The notes under the pieces were generated by a model. The model made no database searches and had not been told where the DNA came from. It was given only the letters and a program-made list of their open reading frames with translations. The translations under genes and the position numbers were made by a program. Below are positions 35,549 to 46,012 of a DNA stretch of 64,000 nt, piece by piece. Source of the DNA: Snuella lapsa (GTDB lineage: Bacteria > Bacteroidota > Bacteroidia > Flavobacteriales > Flavobacteriaceae); NCBI RefSeq assembly GCF_039539345.1, contig NZ_BAABCY010000016.1:124001-188000 (forward strand), given 5' to 3'. The number at the start of each line of letters is the position of its first letter. Position 1 is the stretch's first letter.

Positions 35549-36490
35549 TTACTCTGTTACTGTAACAGTAAATTCCTTTACGGTTTCTTTACTACCATAT
35601 ACCGTGGTATTATTACCCACAAAGGTTACCGTATAAGTCCCAGGGGTTTCATAAGTATGGGTAAACGATTCTAGCTTTGTGGAATAGGTCTTTAAGGTTA
35701 TTCCCTCATCGGGATTAACTGCGGTTAAATTAATGGCATCAGTGATTAACCAATCTTCATTCACTACCCATAGCCCGTCTACTTTAACCTGCCCTCTCAT
35801 TCTCCACAATCCTTTGCCACTATCCCAATACCATTTATTGGCATTCCAAGCAGACACAACTCCTTGCACATCAACAGGTTTAAACCCAGGACTACTTTCT
35901 GTAGCTACTGTAAGTGGTGCAGGAGCACCTTCTACATCCATTTGAATATTTAACTCATCTAAATACCATTCTGCAGGTCGCTCTGCTGTATTATCACAGA
36001 AATACTTAAAGGCAAAATAAATAGGTTTAGCATCGGCTAAATCAGTAATGTCAACAACACCAGATTCTTGCAAGGTAAAATCGTACAATGTCGATATATT
36101 AAATCTATCTGTAATGTCTGTCCAATTGGCATTATTAACAGCTTCTAAAGTACCACTACCATCGTAATCCTTAGAATACCATACCGATAATGTTCCTGTT
36201 GCATTAGCACCTACTCCCCATTTTTGGGAGTTTAAAAAAGACATTGTAACCGTACCCTCTGCATTGGTTCTGTTCCTGTGCTTATATTGATGTTCAAATT
36301 CTCCTGAGTAAAAATTCAGAAAATTTGGAGCTTTGCTTACTACAAATTCCACTGGCTCACCGGCTTTAGCCGTTTGGGTAATGACAGTTACCTCAAAGTC
36401 TGGTTGATCTACCGTTTCATAATCCTCACAGCTCTGTAAAACTAATGCTGAGAGGCTTATTACAGTTAAAATATATTTAATGCTTTTCAT
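35549..36490 (-). CDS. DUF5017-type surface lipoprotein (SusE-like position)
   Basis: A 313-residue lipoprotein (lipobox LVLQSC, Cys21). The first part (about 28-185) resembles the DUF5017 beta-sandwich (VEFVVSKAPNFLNFYSGEFEHQYKHR, LSVWYSKDYDGSG, YFAFKYFCDN), and the C-terminal part (about 225-313) ends in a PKD/Ig-like strand set (YETPGTYTVTFVGNNTT). Found directly after SusD, it is likely a surface glycan-binding protein working with SusCD. It has no enzymatic signature. Confidence 0.8.
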   Translation of the reverse strand: MKSIKYILTVISLSALVLQSCEDYETVDQPDFEVTVITQTAKAGEPVEFVVSKAPNFLNFYSGEFEHQYKHRNRTNAEGTVTMSFLNSQKWGVGANATGTLSVWYSKDYDGSGTLEAVNNANWTDITDRFNISTLYDFTLQESGVVDITDLADAKPIYFAFKYFCDNTAERPAEWYLDELNIQMDVEGAPAPLTVATESSPGFKPVDVQGVVSAWNANKWYWDSGKGLWRMRGQVKVDGLWVVNEDWLITDAINLTAVNPDEGITLKTYSTKLESFTHTYETPGTYTVTFVGNNTTVYGSKETVKEFTVTVTE

Positions 36491-36525
36491 ACTATTAAGT
36501 TTATATTGTTATGTTTTAAACCTAG

Positions 36526-38109
36526 TTACCAATTAGGGTTTTGTGTTACCAAATCATTACCTCCTATTTCTTGTTCTGGAATTGGAAGCAATTGGTGCTT
36601 ATTATCATCGTAATTGGTATAACCATCTAAGTAATATGCCAACAAGGTATTTGTTCTTGTAGCTGGTGTTCCTGTTCCATAAATTGGCCAATCTGTATTT
36701 TCGGCACCATCTGCTGCTTGCATAGCAGCAACTGTTTCATCAACTTTTTCTTGCAGTATGCCCCAGCGAATCAAATCATATTTGCGAAGGCCTTCAAAAC
36801 ACAGTTCCAATCGGCGTTCTTCCTGAATTAACTCTTTTGTAATAGGTCCTGCCAAAGCTGTAGCCTTAGCTCTGTTTCTTACTTGGTTAACGGCATTTAA
36901 TGCTGCTGCAGATGCTGGGTTCAGTTCATTTTCGGCCTCGGCATACATTAATAGTACATCTGAGTATCTTAACACAGGCCAATGGTGTGGTCCATAACTA
37001 CCCGTTCCACCACTTTCTAAAAATCTTCTGTATTTAGAAGCTGCATATACCATTTGGTTAAATGACGTTCTAAACTCACAACTGTTATTGGTTGGGACAT
37101 AAAATGGTGAAACATTCCAAAGGCCCCTTTCATCTGTTGGATCATTTCTGTATGCATCGGTTAATGTTATTGTAGCAGAAATTAAACCAAAACCACGGTT
37201 GTTACATGACCCGTCATCAACTCGAAATCCCATTGTGGAGCCTATTTTACCAGATTGTTGTTGGTCTGAATTTCCGAAAAAGTAACCTATTTGGAACAAT
37301 ACTTCTTTGGTATCATATTCTTCCTGTGCTAATTTATTAAACACATCTTCATAGCTCGAATTCAACTCATGATATCCATTATCGATTACCTTTTTAGCCC
37401 AGTCCCTTGCTTTGGTATAATAATCACCATCATTGATAAAAGGTGCTCCTGCTCTTTGCAAGCATACTCTTGCCAATAATGCTTGTGCTGCCGATTTACT
37501 TGCTCTTCCTGGAACTGCATCTTGAATGTCTGGTAAATTCTGTTCGGCAAATTCCAAGTCTGCAATAATTTGCGCATATACATCTGTCCCTTTTGTTCTT
37601 GGCAACAATTGTTTTAATGTTTCTTCTGTTGGCATAGGTATACCCCCAAGGCCTCCAAAAGCTCTTTGCAAGTCAAAAAACAAATAGGCTCTTAAAAAAC
37701 GGGCTTCGGCTGTAAAAGTGCTTTTTTGAGCCTCTGTAAGCCCTTCGGAATTTGCTACTTCAACCAACATAATATTTGCTGCATTTATTCCTTCGTACAG
37801 TAAGGTCCACTCATCTAAAATCTGGGCATTATTACTTGAAAAACTATTTTCTAAATAAAACCTGATGACACTTCTGTTTTCAAAACCTTCATCGGTTCCT
37901 GAGCTTGGATACATAGCATTAAACCGGGATTCTCTATAAGCACGTACAATACGACTGTAAACCCCCATAAGTCCTGCTACAGCTCCAGCTTCATTTTGAT
38001 ATAGGGTTGCAGATCCAATGCCATCTTGTGGCAAAATATCCAGTTTATCATCACAACTTTGAACAAGTGACAAACTGATTATGATTAATATTAAAATTCT
38101 TGATTTCAT
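36526..38109 (-). CDS. SusD/RagB-family outer-membrane lipoprotein
   Basis: A 527-residue lipoprotein (lipobox LVQSC, Cys19) of the canonical SusD/RagB type. N-terminal signature LDILPQDGIGSATLYQNEAGAVAGLMGVY; TPR helices FTAEARFLRAYLFFDLQRAFGGIP-like; middle block PVLRYSDVLLMYAEAENEL; C-terminal ERRLELCFEGLRKYDLIRWG and LLPIPEQEI. It forms the substrate-capturing lid of the SusC encoded immediately upstream (9-bp gap). Located in the glycosaminoglycan PUL. Confidence 0.96.
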   Translation of the reverse strand: MKSRILILIIISLSLVQSCDDKLDILPQDGIGSATLYQNEAGAVAGLMGVYSRIVRAYRESRFNAMYPSSGTDEGFENRSVIRFYLENSFSSNNAQILDEWTLLYEGINAANIMLVEVANSEGLTEAQKSTFTAEARFLRAYLFFDLQRAFGGLGGIPMPTEETLKQLLPRTKGTDVYAQIIADLEFAEQNLPDIQDAVPGRASKSAAQALLARVCLQRAGAPFINDGDYYTKARDWAKKVIDNGYHELNSSYEDVFNKLAQEEYDTKEVLFQIGYFFGNSDQQQSGKIGSTMGFRVDDGSCNNRGFGLISATITLTDAYRNDPTDERGLWNVSPFYVPTNNSCEFRTSFNQMVYAASKYRRFLESGGTGSYGPHHWPVLRYSDVLLMYAEAENELNPASAAALNAVNQVRNRAKATALAGPITKELIQEERRLELCFEGLRKYDLIRWGILQEKVDETVAAMQAADGAENTDWPIYGTGTPATRTNTLLAYYLDGYTNYDDNKHQLLPIPEQEIGGNDLVTQNPNW

Positions 38110-38118
38110 ATTCTTTTT

Positions 38119-41100
38119 TTAAAATGTTACATTTAAACCAAAACTAAAGGTCTTATTTATTGGATATGAGGAGTAATCGACTCCAGGCATAATAGGAGAC
38201 CTATTGACCGACACATCAGGATCGAAACCACTGTAGTTTGTCCACGTAATTAAATTTTGAGCAGCGAAGTAAATGGATACTGCGTTTAAATTTAGTTTCT
38301 CAACAACTTCCTTAGATAAATTATAGGATAGGTTTATTGTTTTTAAACGGATATAAGAACCATCTTCAACAACTCTGGAAGAGACATCCTCGAACCCACG
38401 TCCTCCAGCTCTAAACATTGTAGTATTCTGGTTTGTTGGCGTCCATCTATTGGTTACTGTTGCATACTGGTTTTGAGCGTAGTATGCCATTTCCTCAAAA
38501 ATCAATCTGTTAGCATTTAAAATATCATTGCCATAAGACCATTGAAAAAAGGCACTTAGTTCGAAACCTTTGTAGGTAAATGTATTTCCAAAACCTCCAA
38601 AATGTTCTGGTAATCCGTTTCCAATAACAGTTTTATCGTCTGCAGTAATGACGCCATCACCATTTAAATCTTTATACTTTTCGTCTCCTGGTTGACGAAC
38701 AGGCGAGCCTCCATCATAATCGGGTTGTCCCGGACTTAAAGTGTGTGTTGCATCATCGGGATTGTAATTAACAAAATCTTCTGGTTGGTATACGCCATCT
38801 GACAGGTATCCATACATATTCCCCAAAGGCTGACCTTCTTCTACTATAAACTGGTTGGAATTATACCTTTGGTAATATCTTGGATTTCCAAAGATTGGCT
38901 TACCTTCTGGAAGCGACATAACTTTATTTTGGTTGAACGAGATATTAAAATCAGTTGTCCATTTAAAATTTTTGCCATCAACATTAATTGTACTTAACGA
39001 AAACTCCAAACCTCTGTTTCTCACTGTTCCACTGTTTTTCCATACGGTACTAATTCCAAGGGATGGTGGCGTATCGGCATTTATAAGCAAATCCCTTGTT
39101 GTTTTTTCGTAGGCTTCTGCAGATGCAGATATACGTCCATTAAACAACCCTATATCAACTCCTGCATTGTATTGTTCTGTTGTTTCCCATTCAACATCTG
39201 GGTTAGCTCCTGCCGAGGTTGGTCTTTGACCAAGCACTTCTACTCCATCAATAAAATACGATGCCAGATCGGAAGTAAATAAATCGAATCGAGCCTCTCC
39301 AGGTATTCTATCATTTCCTGTTTTACCATAGCCTGCTTTAAATTTTAATTGAGAAACAAATCCTAAATCCTTAATGAATTTTTCTTCCTCTGCTTTCCAC
39401 GATACAGCTAATGATGGGAAATACCCTATGTTATGTCCTGGTGCAAATTTGGAAGAACCATCGCGTCTTATTGATGCTGTTAACAAGTATTTATCGTTAA
39501 AGCTATAATTAAGTCTTCCCCAAAAGGATTCTATTCTTTCTTTCTCGCTTCCATTAATATCCTGAGTGGTGGAAAGCACCCCTTCGTCTAATGAATTGAT
39601 TCCTTGGCTTTCTGCATATTGGGGAATCTCCATAGCTCGCACCAGTGTTCTTGTTTTTTCTTTGGAATTAACCGAATGTCCAATTAATACGTTTATACTA
39701 TGATTATCAAACGACTTGTTAAATGTTAAGGTGTTAATGTTGGATATCGTTTTAAAATTTTGATAGTCCATACTACCATTAATTCCATTAATAGGATTAA
39801 TTAGTCGCCCATAAACCGTATTACTATTATTAAAAATTCCTAGTTTTCTAAAATCACCATTGTAACTTCCTTTGGTTTCAAAAGTTAAGTTTGGTGTTAT
39901 TTTATATCGTAAAGCCAAATTGGAGATAAATTGATTTGTCTCACGATTTCTGTATTCATTATTTAGAGATAATATAGGGTGCCAGTTAAATATATTATTT
40001 ATATCAAACTCTTCTATGTTAATACCATATAAAGGATTTGCATCTCCGTAATCTTTAAATTTGTTTACTACATTAGGATAGGTTATTAGGTTTCTCATAA
40101 AGGAATATGCAACATTCCCTTTTGGATCTAATCCTTGTAATTCTGTATTGGCATAAATTACATTAAGTGTTACATCAATTTTATTGTTAACCTTATGTCT
40201 TAAGTTTAGTCTACCATTTATCTTTTTGTATTCCGATCTAAGTAAAGTTCCCTGGTCGTCTAAAAGATTAAGTGATGCATTAAGCTTAGTCACATCGTTT
40301 CCGCTACCAATTTTTAGGGTATGCGATTTGGTAAAAGCAGTCCTAAACGCATCGTCTTGCCAATTGGCAGAAGGCGAGTTCCTATAATCTTCAACATCAC
40401 CTACAACCACACCATCGTCATTAACAAAAAACTTTGTTGCTGCAGAATTAGGGTTTATATCGTTTGCAAGTTTTACAGCTTCATATGCAGATAACACATC
40501 CAAAGTATTAGCTACATCTTTAATATCTACACGCGTTTCGTAGGTAACCTTTGTTTTTCCAATTTTTGATTGTCTGGTTGTAATAAGAAAAACCCCATTA
40601 GCGCCTCGTGCTCCATAAATTGCAGTTGCCGATGCATCTTTTAGGATATCAATACTTTGAATATCGGAAGAGTTTAAAATCCCAGGGTTAAAGTCTTCTA
40701 CAATAAATCCATCAATTACATAAAGTGGTGAATTATCTCCATTAATTGTATTACCTCCTCGAATAGTTAATTCCATACCTGCTCCTGGTTCACCACTACC
40801 AGAACCAACCTGCACTCCTGTAACGCGTCCCGCCAATGCTTGATCGAAATTTGCTACTGGTGCTTCAATTAATTTATCCATTTTTACAGAGGCTACGGAG
40901 CCCGTGAGGTCTTTTTTCCTTACCGATCCATATCCAATTACAACCGTTTCCTCCAATTGCTGAAGGTCTGGTTTTAAGCTTACATCGATCTTGGTTTGCT
41001 CACCTACTTTAACTTCGGTGGGTTTGTATCCTAAGTAACTTATTACTATTATGGAACTTGGACTAACTTTAATTGTATACTTACCATCAAAATCGGTAGT

Positions 41101-41295
41101 AACTCCATTTTGTGTCCCTTTCTCAAGGATATTTGCTCCTGGAAGCGGCATCCCAATCTCATCTGTAATTGTTCCTGTTAAGGTCTTATCCTGTGCTTTA
41201 GTAGAAAAACCACATAGCACCATAAATAACAATGTTATTATAACGGTTATACTACCTTTAGATTTTGCTGAAAACAGCTTCAACTTATTTTTCAT
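38119..41295 (-). CDS. SusC/RagA-family TonB-dependent transporter
   Basis: A 1058-residue outer-membrane transporter for oligosaccharides of the sulfated glycan. Signal peptide to about residue 34, CarboxypepD_reg-like domain (about 38-110, LTGTITDEIGMPLPGANI...DFDGKYTI), TonB box LEETVVIGYGSVRKKDLTGS, plug (about 120-235, ending DILKDASATAIYGARGANGV) and barrel ending FSFGLNVTF. It lacks the STN domain of the other SusC in the window, which fits control by the adjacent hybrid sensor rather than an ECF/FecR relay. Confidence 0.97.
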   Translation of the reverse strand: MKNKLKLFSAKSKGSITVIITLLFMVLCGFSTKAQDKTLTGTITDEIGMPLPGANILEKGTQNGVTTDFDGKYTIKVSPSSIIVISYLGYKPTEVKVGEQTKIDVSLKPDLQQLEETVVIGYGSVRKKDLTGSVASVKMDKLIEAPVANFDQALAGRVTGVQVGSGSGEPGAGMELTIRGGNTINGDNSPLYVIDGFIVEDFNPGILNSSDIQSIDILKDASATAIYGARGANGVFLITTRQSKIGKTKVTYETRVDIKDVANTLDVLSAYEAVKLANDINPNSAATKFFVNDDGVVVGDVEDYRNSPSANWQDDAFRTAFTKSHTLKIGSGNDVTKLNASLNLLDDQGTLLRSEYKKINGRLNLRHKVNNKIDVTLNVIYANTELQGLDPKGNVAYSFMRNLITYPNVVNKFKDYGDANPLYGINIEEFDINNIFNWHPILSLNNEYRNRETNQFISNLALRYKITPNLTFETKGSYNGDFRKLGIFNNSNTVYGRLINPINGINGSMDYQNFKTISNINTLTFNKSFDNHSINVLIGHSVNSKEKTRTLVRAMEIPQYAESQGINSLDEGVLSTTQDINGSEKERIESFWGRLNYSFNDKYLLTASIRRDGSSKFAPGHNIGYFPSLAVSWKAEEEKFIKDLGFVSQLKFKAGYGKTGNDRIPGEARFDLFTSDLASYFIDGVEVLGQRPTSAGANPDVEWETTEQYNAGVDIGLFNGRISASAEAYEKTTRDLLINADTPPSLGISTVWKNSGTVRNRGLEFSLSTINVDGKNFKWTTDFNISFNQNKVMSLPEGKPIFGNPRYYQRYNSNQFIVEEGQPLGNMYGYLSDGVYQPEDFVNYNPDDATHTLSPGQPDYDGGSPVRQPGDEKYKDLNGDGVITADDKTVIGNGLPEHFGGFGNTFTYKGFELSAFFQWSYGNDILNANRLIFEEMAYYAQNQYATVTNRWTPTNQNTTMFRAGGRGFEDVSSRVVEDGSYIRLKTINLSYNLSKEVVEKLNLNAVSIYFAAQNLITWTNYSGFDPDVSVNRSPIMPGVDYSSYPINKTFSFGLNVTF

Positions 41296-41504
41296 CTTGG
41301 TAATTTGATTTAGTTAAGTTTTTATTGAATTAAATTATATCGTAAATGTACAATCACTGTTTAGAAACCTAAGGGGGCAGAGCGTCCATTTAGCAGAGGG
41401 TAACTGTTCACATGCCCCATAACACACTATATATCAGCATTTGAAACATATTTCAGATTATGATTAAATAAATTGAAGTATTTTTTAGCGTTTTCTTTTC
41501 CTAA

Positions 41505-41660
41505 AATTATTTTGAATATCCTTAATGTATCATAGCACAAAAACAGTGTTTTGTCATTCCAACAAAAGGAGGCTTCTCTTTTTGACAATCAAAAAAAAAT
41601 CTTCACTTCGCTACATTCTTTTCTGAATGGACAGAACATAAATTATTACTAATAAAGGAT
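41505..41660. repeat. Degenerate intergenic repeat, copy B
   Basis: Shares TTTTGAATATCC-TAATGT-TCATA and AAAAACA-TG-TTTGTCA with copy C (49050-49125), and TTTGTCAT, AAGGAG, CTTCGCTACATTC, TTCTGAATG and CATAAATTATTACTAATAA with copy A. It occupies much of the 374-bp gap between the hybrid sensor gene and susC. No clear susC promoter was found in 41296-41504. Confidence 0.65.
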
Positions 41661-41669
41661 ATTCATTAA

Positions 41670-44600
41670 CTATTTAGTGCTACGGTATTCAGAAGGAAGT
41701 ACATTAAATAATTTTTGAAAGGACTTCCTAAAGTTTTTTAGATCATTAAACCCTAAATCGAATGCTATTTCGGAAATGGTCATTTGTGTCTGCCTCATTA
41801 ATTGAGCAGCACGTTTTAATTTTATTGTCCTTACAAACTCAGATATGGATTGATCGGTAAGTGCTTTTAACTTTCTGTACAATACAGACCTACTCATACC
41901 CATCTCATCAATAAAGTCGGGTATGGTAAAATCTGGATTTGAAATATGCTCCTCGACCAAATCGATCGCTTTTTTCAAAAATATTTCATCTGCTGAAGTA
42001 ACCGTAACTTCTTTTGGTTGCAGGATAAGTTCTTTTTTAAACTTCTCTATTAAGTTTTTCCTTGCCTTTATAAGGTTGGCCACTCTAACCTCCAGTATAT
42101 TTGCATCAAATGGTTTTGTTATATAAGCATCAGCCCCTGTTTGATAACCTGAATTTTGGGATTCCTGGGATGTCTTAGCGGTTAACAATATAACTGGAAT
42201 ATGACTGGTCCTTATATTGGTCTTAATCTCATTACAGAATGCCATCCCATCCATAACAGGCATCATAACATCACTAATTATTAAATCTATGTCATGCGTT
42301 TTAGCTATCTCAAGCGCATTTTGGCCATTGGGTGCTTCAAAAATATTATAGGTGTTTAAAAATATGTTTTTAATAAAAGCCCTCACTTCTTCATTATCTT
42401 CAACAATTAATATAGAGGCAAGAGAGGCATCAAATAAATTATTGTTTACTGAGGCTTCTTCTGTTAACTGAATGATCTCTTTGTCTACATAAACAGATTT
42501 TTCAAGATTAAACAAGTCGTCTTCTGCGGCGTCCATATCGTTTTCTACCATTTGATCTTTGCTCAAGTGTCCATTTCCAAGGGGTAATAGTACAGTGAAG
42601 CTTGTTCCTTTCTTTTCTTTACTTTTTACATTAATAATACCTTGGTGCAATTCAACCAAACTTTTAGTCAAAGCCAGACCTATTCCTGTTCCAGAACGTT
42701 CCCCTAGTTGATAAAACCTATCAAATATAAATTTCACATTCTTTTTAGGGATTCCTTTACCGTTGTCTTTTACCTTTAATTTAACATATTCTTTTCCATC
42801 TGCATCCTTATAGTTTGTTAGTTTCAATGCAATTTTCCCATTATTCGGGGTAAACTTGAAAGCATTAGATAATAAATTAAAGATCACTTTTTTGAGTTTT
42901 GTACTATCGAACCAAACCTCAATATCTTCGCTGGAAGCACCAAACGTAAAATCAATGTCCTTGGCACTTGCTAACTCATCAAAAGCTATTTTTATATTGT
43001 TTACAAACGGAACGATATTATTTTTTGAAGCGCTTAATTGTAATTTACCTGATTCATTTTTTCTAAAATCCAGCAATTGGTTAATTAACTCCATCAATGT
43101 ACTGGCATTCCTGTACATAATTTCATGTTGCTTACGCACAAAAGCGTTTTTACTTTCCATTTTTAACAAACGCTCTAAAGGCCCTATAATAAGCGTAAGT
43201 GGCGTCCTAAAATCGTGTGAAACATTGGTAAACAATTGAAGTTTCATCTTATTTACTTCTTCAATCCGTTCCTTTTCAAGACGTTCCTGCTTTAATTCAT
43301 TCCGTTCTTTTATCCTTAACAAGCTATACTTTCTTATTTGCAGAATAATTCCTGTAATTATTAAGGTGTAGATTAAATATGCCCACCATGTTCGCCACGG
43401 TGCAGGGCGTATTGTTACTACAATAGCATCTCCTTTTTCATTCCAAACCCCATCATTATTAGAGGCCTTAACTTTAAAAAGGTAGGTACCATCATCTAAG
43501 TTGGTATAGGTCGCCGATGTTTTATTACCTACATAATTCCAATCGGCATCAAACCCTTCCAACTTATAAGCATATTGATTTTTACTAGGTTGCGAATAGC
43601 TTAACGCCACAAAATCAATATTAAAAACATTCTGATTGTATTTTAGAACCACCTCTTCTACAGCATCGGTAATATTAAGATAAGGCTTATTATTTACCTG
43701 CATGGAAGTAATGGAAACTGGCGGAACAAAGGTGTTTTCGTTAATATCCTTTGGATTGAAAACATTAAATCCATTGGTTCCCCCAAACAACAGTTCCCCT
43801 CTTTTGTTTTTTAAATAGGCTCCGTAATTAAACTCCTTACTTTGCAAGCCATCAAGCTCATTAAAATTCTTGATTTTAAGGGATTGTAAATTAATTCTAC
43901 TTAAACCGTGATTGGTGCTTAACCAAATATTACCATTATCGTCTGGTACTATTCCATATACAATATTGTTTGGCAAACCTTGGGATGTTCCATAATTAAT
44001 AACTTTCGTTGTCGTTACATTGTAATGGTATAGTCCATCTCCTTCTGTTCCTATCCATATGTTATTATCTTTATCTTCGTAGGTACAAAGTACCGCTCTA
44101 GACGCGTGAGAACTTGTATTTTCTCCCAAATAATCTATTGAAGCCAACTCCTTAGTATGTATATTAATTTTAGCTAATCCTTTGTTACCACCTATTAATA
44201 GCACATCGTTATCGGATGTTTTTGAAATGGTATAAATAATCTTTCCCGTGATTTCAAAACTATCCTGAATTCTAATAATTGATTGGGTCTTACTATCTAA
44301 AACATTAACTCCCCCCCCAGACGTTCCAATCCATATATTATTTTGGTGGTCCTCTAGTAGGGCAATGACTCTATTATCACTAATACTATTGGTGTTCTCA
44401 GGGTTGTTTACAAATCTCTTAAACGCAAAAGGTTCTTTTTGGGGGTTCAAAAAATTAAGACCTCCATCGTGTGTGCCAATCCAAAAATTTCCTGCATGGT
44501 CTTTTATCATGGCTTTTACATTATTGGCACTTAAGCTATTTGGAGAATCATTACTGGTAATGTATTTAAACTCACCTGTCTTTTTATCATACAAATTAAT

Positions 44601-45767
44601 CCCCCCACCCTCGGTAGCTATCCATAAATTACCGATAGTATCTTCAATAATGGAACTTACCACCTTGTAATTTAGTTTGGTATTATTTATTCCTGCAGAA
44701 TAATGCTTGAACAAATCGTAATTTCTATCATAATAATTCACTCCTCCCGCATAAGTTCCAATCCATATATCGCCTTTACTGTCTTCTATTATATTATAAA
44801 TAGAATTCTGACTCAAGCTATAAGGATTATTTTCGTCATGGGTAAAATAGGAAACATCATGTTTTAATGGGTTAATAATATAAAGTCCTTTATAAGTTCC
44901 TACCCATAAATTCCCTAAATAATCTTCACATATGCTCCTAACATCTACGGTTATTTTATATTCTTTTTGTTTTTTTATTCTAAAGAATTCAAAAACATCC
45001 CGTTCAGTATTTAAGATTGCCAAACCATTTTTAAATCCAAGCCAAATATTTTTATCCTTATCTTGGTAAAGTACAGAAACGTTATTCTTGTTTAGTTCTG
45101 CTGGTGAGTTCTCGGGGTACTGATAGTACTTTACAGAATTTGTAAGGGTATTATAAACACCAATATTTTCTGTCGTTTTAATCCACAATGTATTCGTATT
45201 AGCTCTTAGTAATGCCCTGGTAGGTTTACTAAACAACGACTTATCCGCATTTTTATAGTTAAGGGGGACTAAATGGCCTGCTTTGGTGTCTATTTTTTTT
45301 AATCCTGAGCTCGTTCCTACCCATAAATGCTTGTCACCTGCCTCAACTATACTCCAGATTTCATTGTTTTCTGAAGCCTCCCCTTCAGTAAAATAATACC
45401 TTTGAAATGTATTGGACTCAGGAACATATTTATTTAACCCATCAATGGTTCCTATCCATAAATTGCCTCTTCCATCTTCATATATCGCTTTTATTAAACT
45501 ATGACTTAAACTGGTCGTGTCTTGAGAATTATGCCTAAATACGGTAAAACCATTTCCATCAAACTTGTTTAAACCGTCCCGAGTACCAAACCACAAGAAT
45601 CCCTTACTGTCTTGTAAAATACAAAGCACGGAACTTTGTGACAATCCCTTAGTTAACGAAATGTGCTTAAACTTAATACTCTTATTATCACTTTCCTGTA
45701 CCTGACCAAAAACAGAACTTATTAATAGAAACAATAATAAACCCACTATGTATTTCCTAAAACTCAT
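41670..45767 (-). CDS. Hybrid two-component system sensor/regulator (HTCS)
   Basis: A 1365-residue single-chain sensor and activator. Signal peptide (1-21); about fourteen Reg_prop beta-propeller repeats with the (I/L)W(I/V)GT pattern (about 30-670); a Y_Y_Y domain (about 705-785); one membrane helix (about 795-812); histidine kinase with phospho-acceptor His851 (NVSHDFRTPL) and ATPase domain (to about 1065, DNGKGIP and GTGIGLAL boxes). A receiver follows with Asp1166 (ISDVMMPVMDG) and Lys1218, and a C-terminal AraC helix-turn-helix (about 1265-1362). The periplasmic propeller probably binds an unsaturated disaccharide, as in known chondroitin PUL sensors. It is upstream of and co-directional with susCD. 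All key residues are present. Confidence 0.96.
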   Translation of the reverse strand: MSFRKYIVGLLLFLLISSVFGQVQESDNKSIKFKHISLTKGLSQSSVLCILQDSKGFLWFGTRDGLNKFDGNGFTVFRHNSQDTTSLSHSLIKAIYEDGRGNLWIGTIDGLNKYVPESNTFQRYYFTEGEASENNEIWSIVEAGDKHLWVGTSSGLKKIDTKAGHLVPLNYKNADKSLFSKPTRALLRANTNTLWIKTTENIGVYNTLTNSVKYYQYPENSPAELNKNNVSVLYQDKDKNIWLGFKNGLAILNTERDVFEFFRIKKQKEYKITVDVRSICEDYLGNLWVGTYKGLYIINPLKHDVSYFTHDENNPYSLSQNSIYNIIEDSKGDIWIGTYAGGVNYYDRNYDLFKHYSAGINNTKLNYKVVSSIIEDTIGNLWIATEGGGINLYDKKTGEFKYITSNDSPNSLSANNVKAMIKDHAGNFWIGTHDGGLNFLNPQKEPFAFKRFVNNPENTNSISDNRVIALLEDHQNNIWIGTSGGGVNVLDSKTQSIIRIQDSFEITGKIIYTISKTSDNDVLLIGGNKGLAKINIHTKELASIDYLGENTSSHASRAVLCTYEDKDNNIWIGTEGDGLYHYNVTTTKVINYGTSQGLPNNIVYGIVPDDNGNIWLSTNHGLSRINLQSLKIKNFNELDGLQSKEFNYGAYLKNKRGELLFGGTNGFNVFNPKDINENTFVPPVSITSMQVNNKPYLNITDAVEEVVLKYNQNVFNIDFVALSYSQPSKNQYAYKLEGFDADWNYVGNKTSATYTNLDDGTYLFKVKASNNDGVWNEKGDAIVVTIRPAPWRTWWAYLIYTLIITGIILQIRKYSLLRIKERNELKQERLEKERIEEVNKMKLQLFTNVSHDFRTPLTLIIGPLERLLKMESKNAFVRKQHEIMYRNASTLMELINQLLDFRKNESGKLQLSASKNNIVPFVNNIKIAFDELASAKDIDFTFGASSEDIEVWFDSTKLKKVIFNLLSNAFKFTPNNGKIALKLTNYKDADGKEYVKLKVKDNGKGIPKKNVKFIFDRFYQLGERSGTGIGLALTKSLVELHQGIINVKSKEKKGTSFTVLLPLGNGHLSKDQMVENDMDAAEDDLFNLEKSVYVDKEIIQLTEEASVNNNLFDASLASILIVEDNEEVRAFIKNIFLNTYNIFEAPNGQNALEIAKTHDIDLIISDVMMPVMDGMAFCNEIKTNIRTSHIPVILLTAKTSQESQNSGYQTGADAYITKPFDANILEVRVANLIKARKNLIEKFKKELILQPKEVTVTSADEIFLKKAIDLVEEHISNPDFTIPDFIDEMGMSRSVLYRKLKALTDQSISEFVRTIKLKRAAQLMRQTQMTISEIAFDLGFNDLKNFRKSFQKLFNVLPSEYRSTK

Positions 45768-46012
45768 TTATTTGAAGAATTCTGTTGCATTACTTTTATT
45801 TCAATATAACAGTTTGTTCAATAAGATACATATTCTTTCTTTTATATACTTTAAAAATAGTTCTAAGAACTTGTCTCTATATACAAAACAGACTTATTGA
45901 TCTCAACTTATCTTTCAACAACACTGGCACGTAAAAATTTAAAAACCAACAAACCCTTGTAAATTACAAGGTTACACACCCTTTTATTTACTACTTCTTT
46001 ACAAAGGTAATC

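Noticed and set aside
44020..45700. Regular short similarities in the hybrid sensor gene that could suggest a DNA repeat array.
   Set aside because: They encode the Reg_prop beta-propeller blades (IWIGT pattern) and are protein-level repeats.
45924..45931. CTGGCACG upstream of kduI resembles the -24 half of a sigma-54 promoter.
   Set aside because: There is no TTGC at the -12 spacing, and a better primary-sigma promoter lies closer to kduI.
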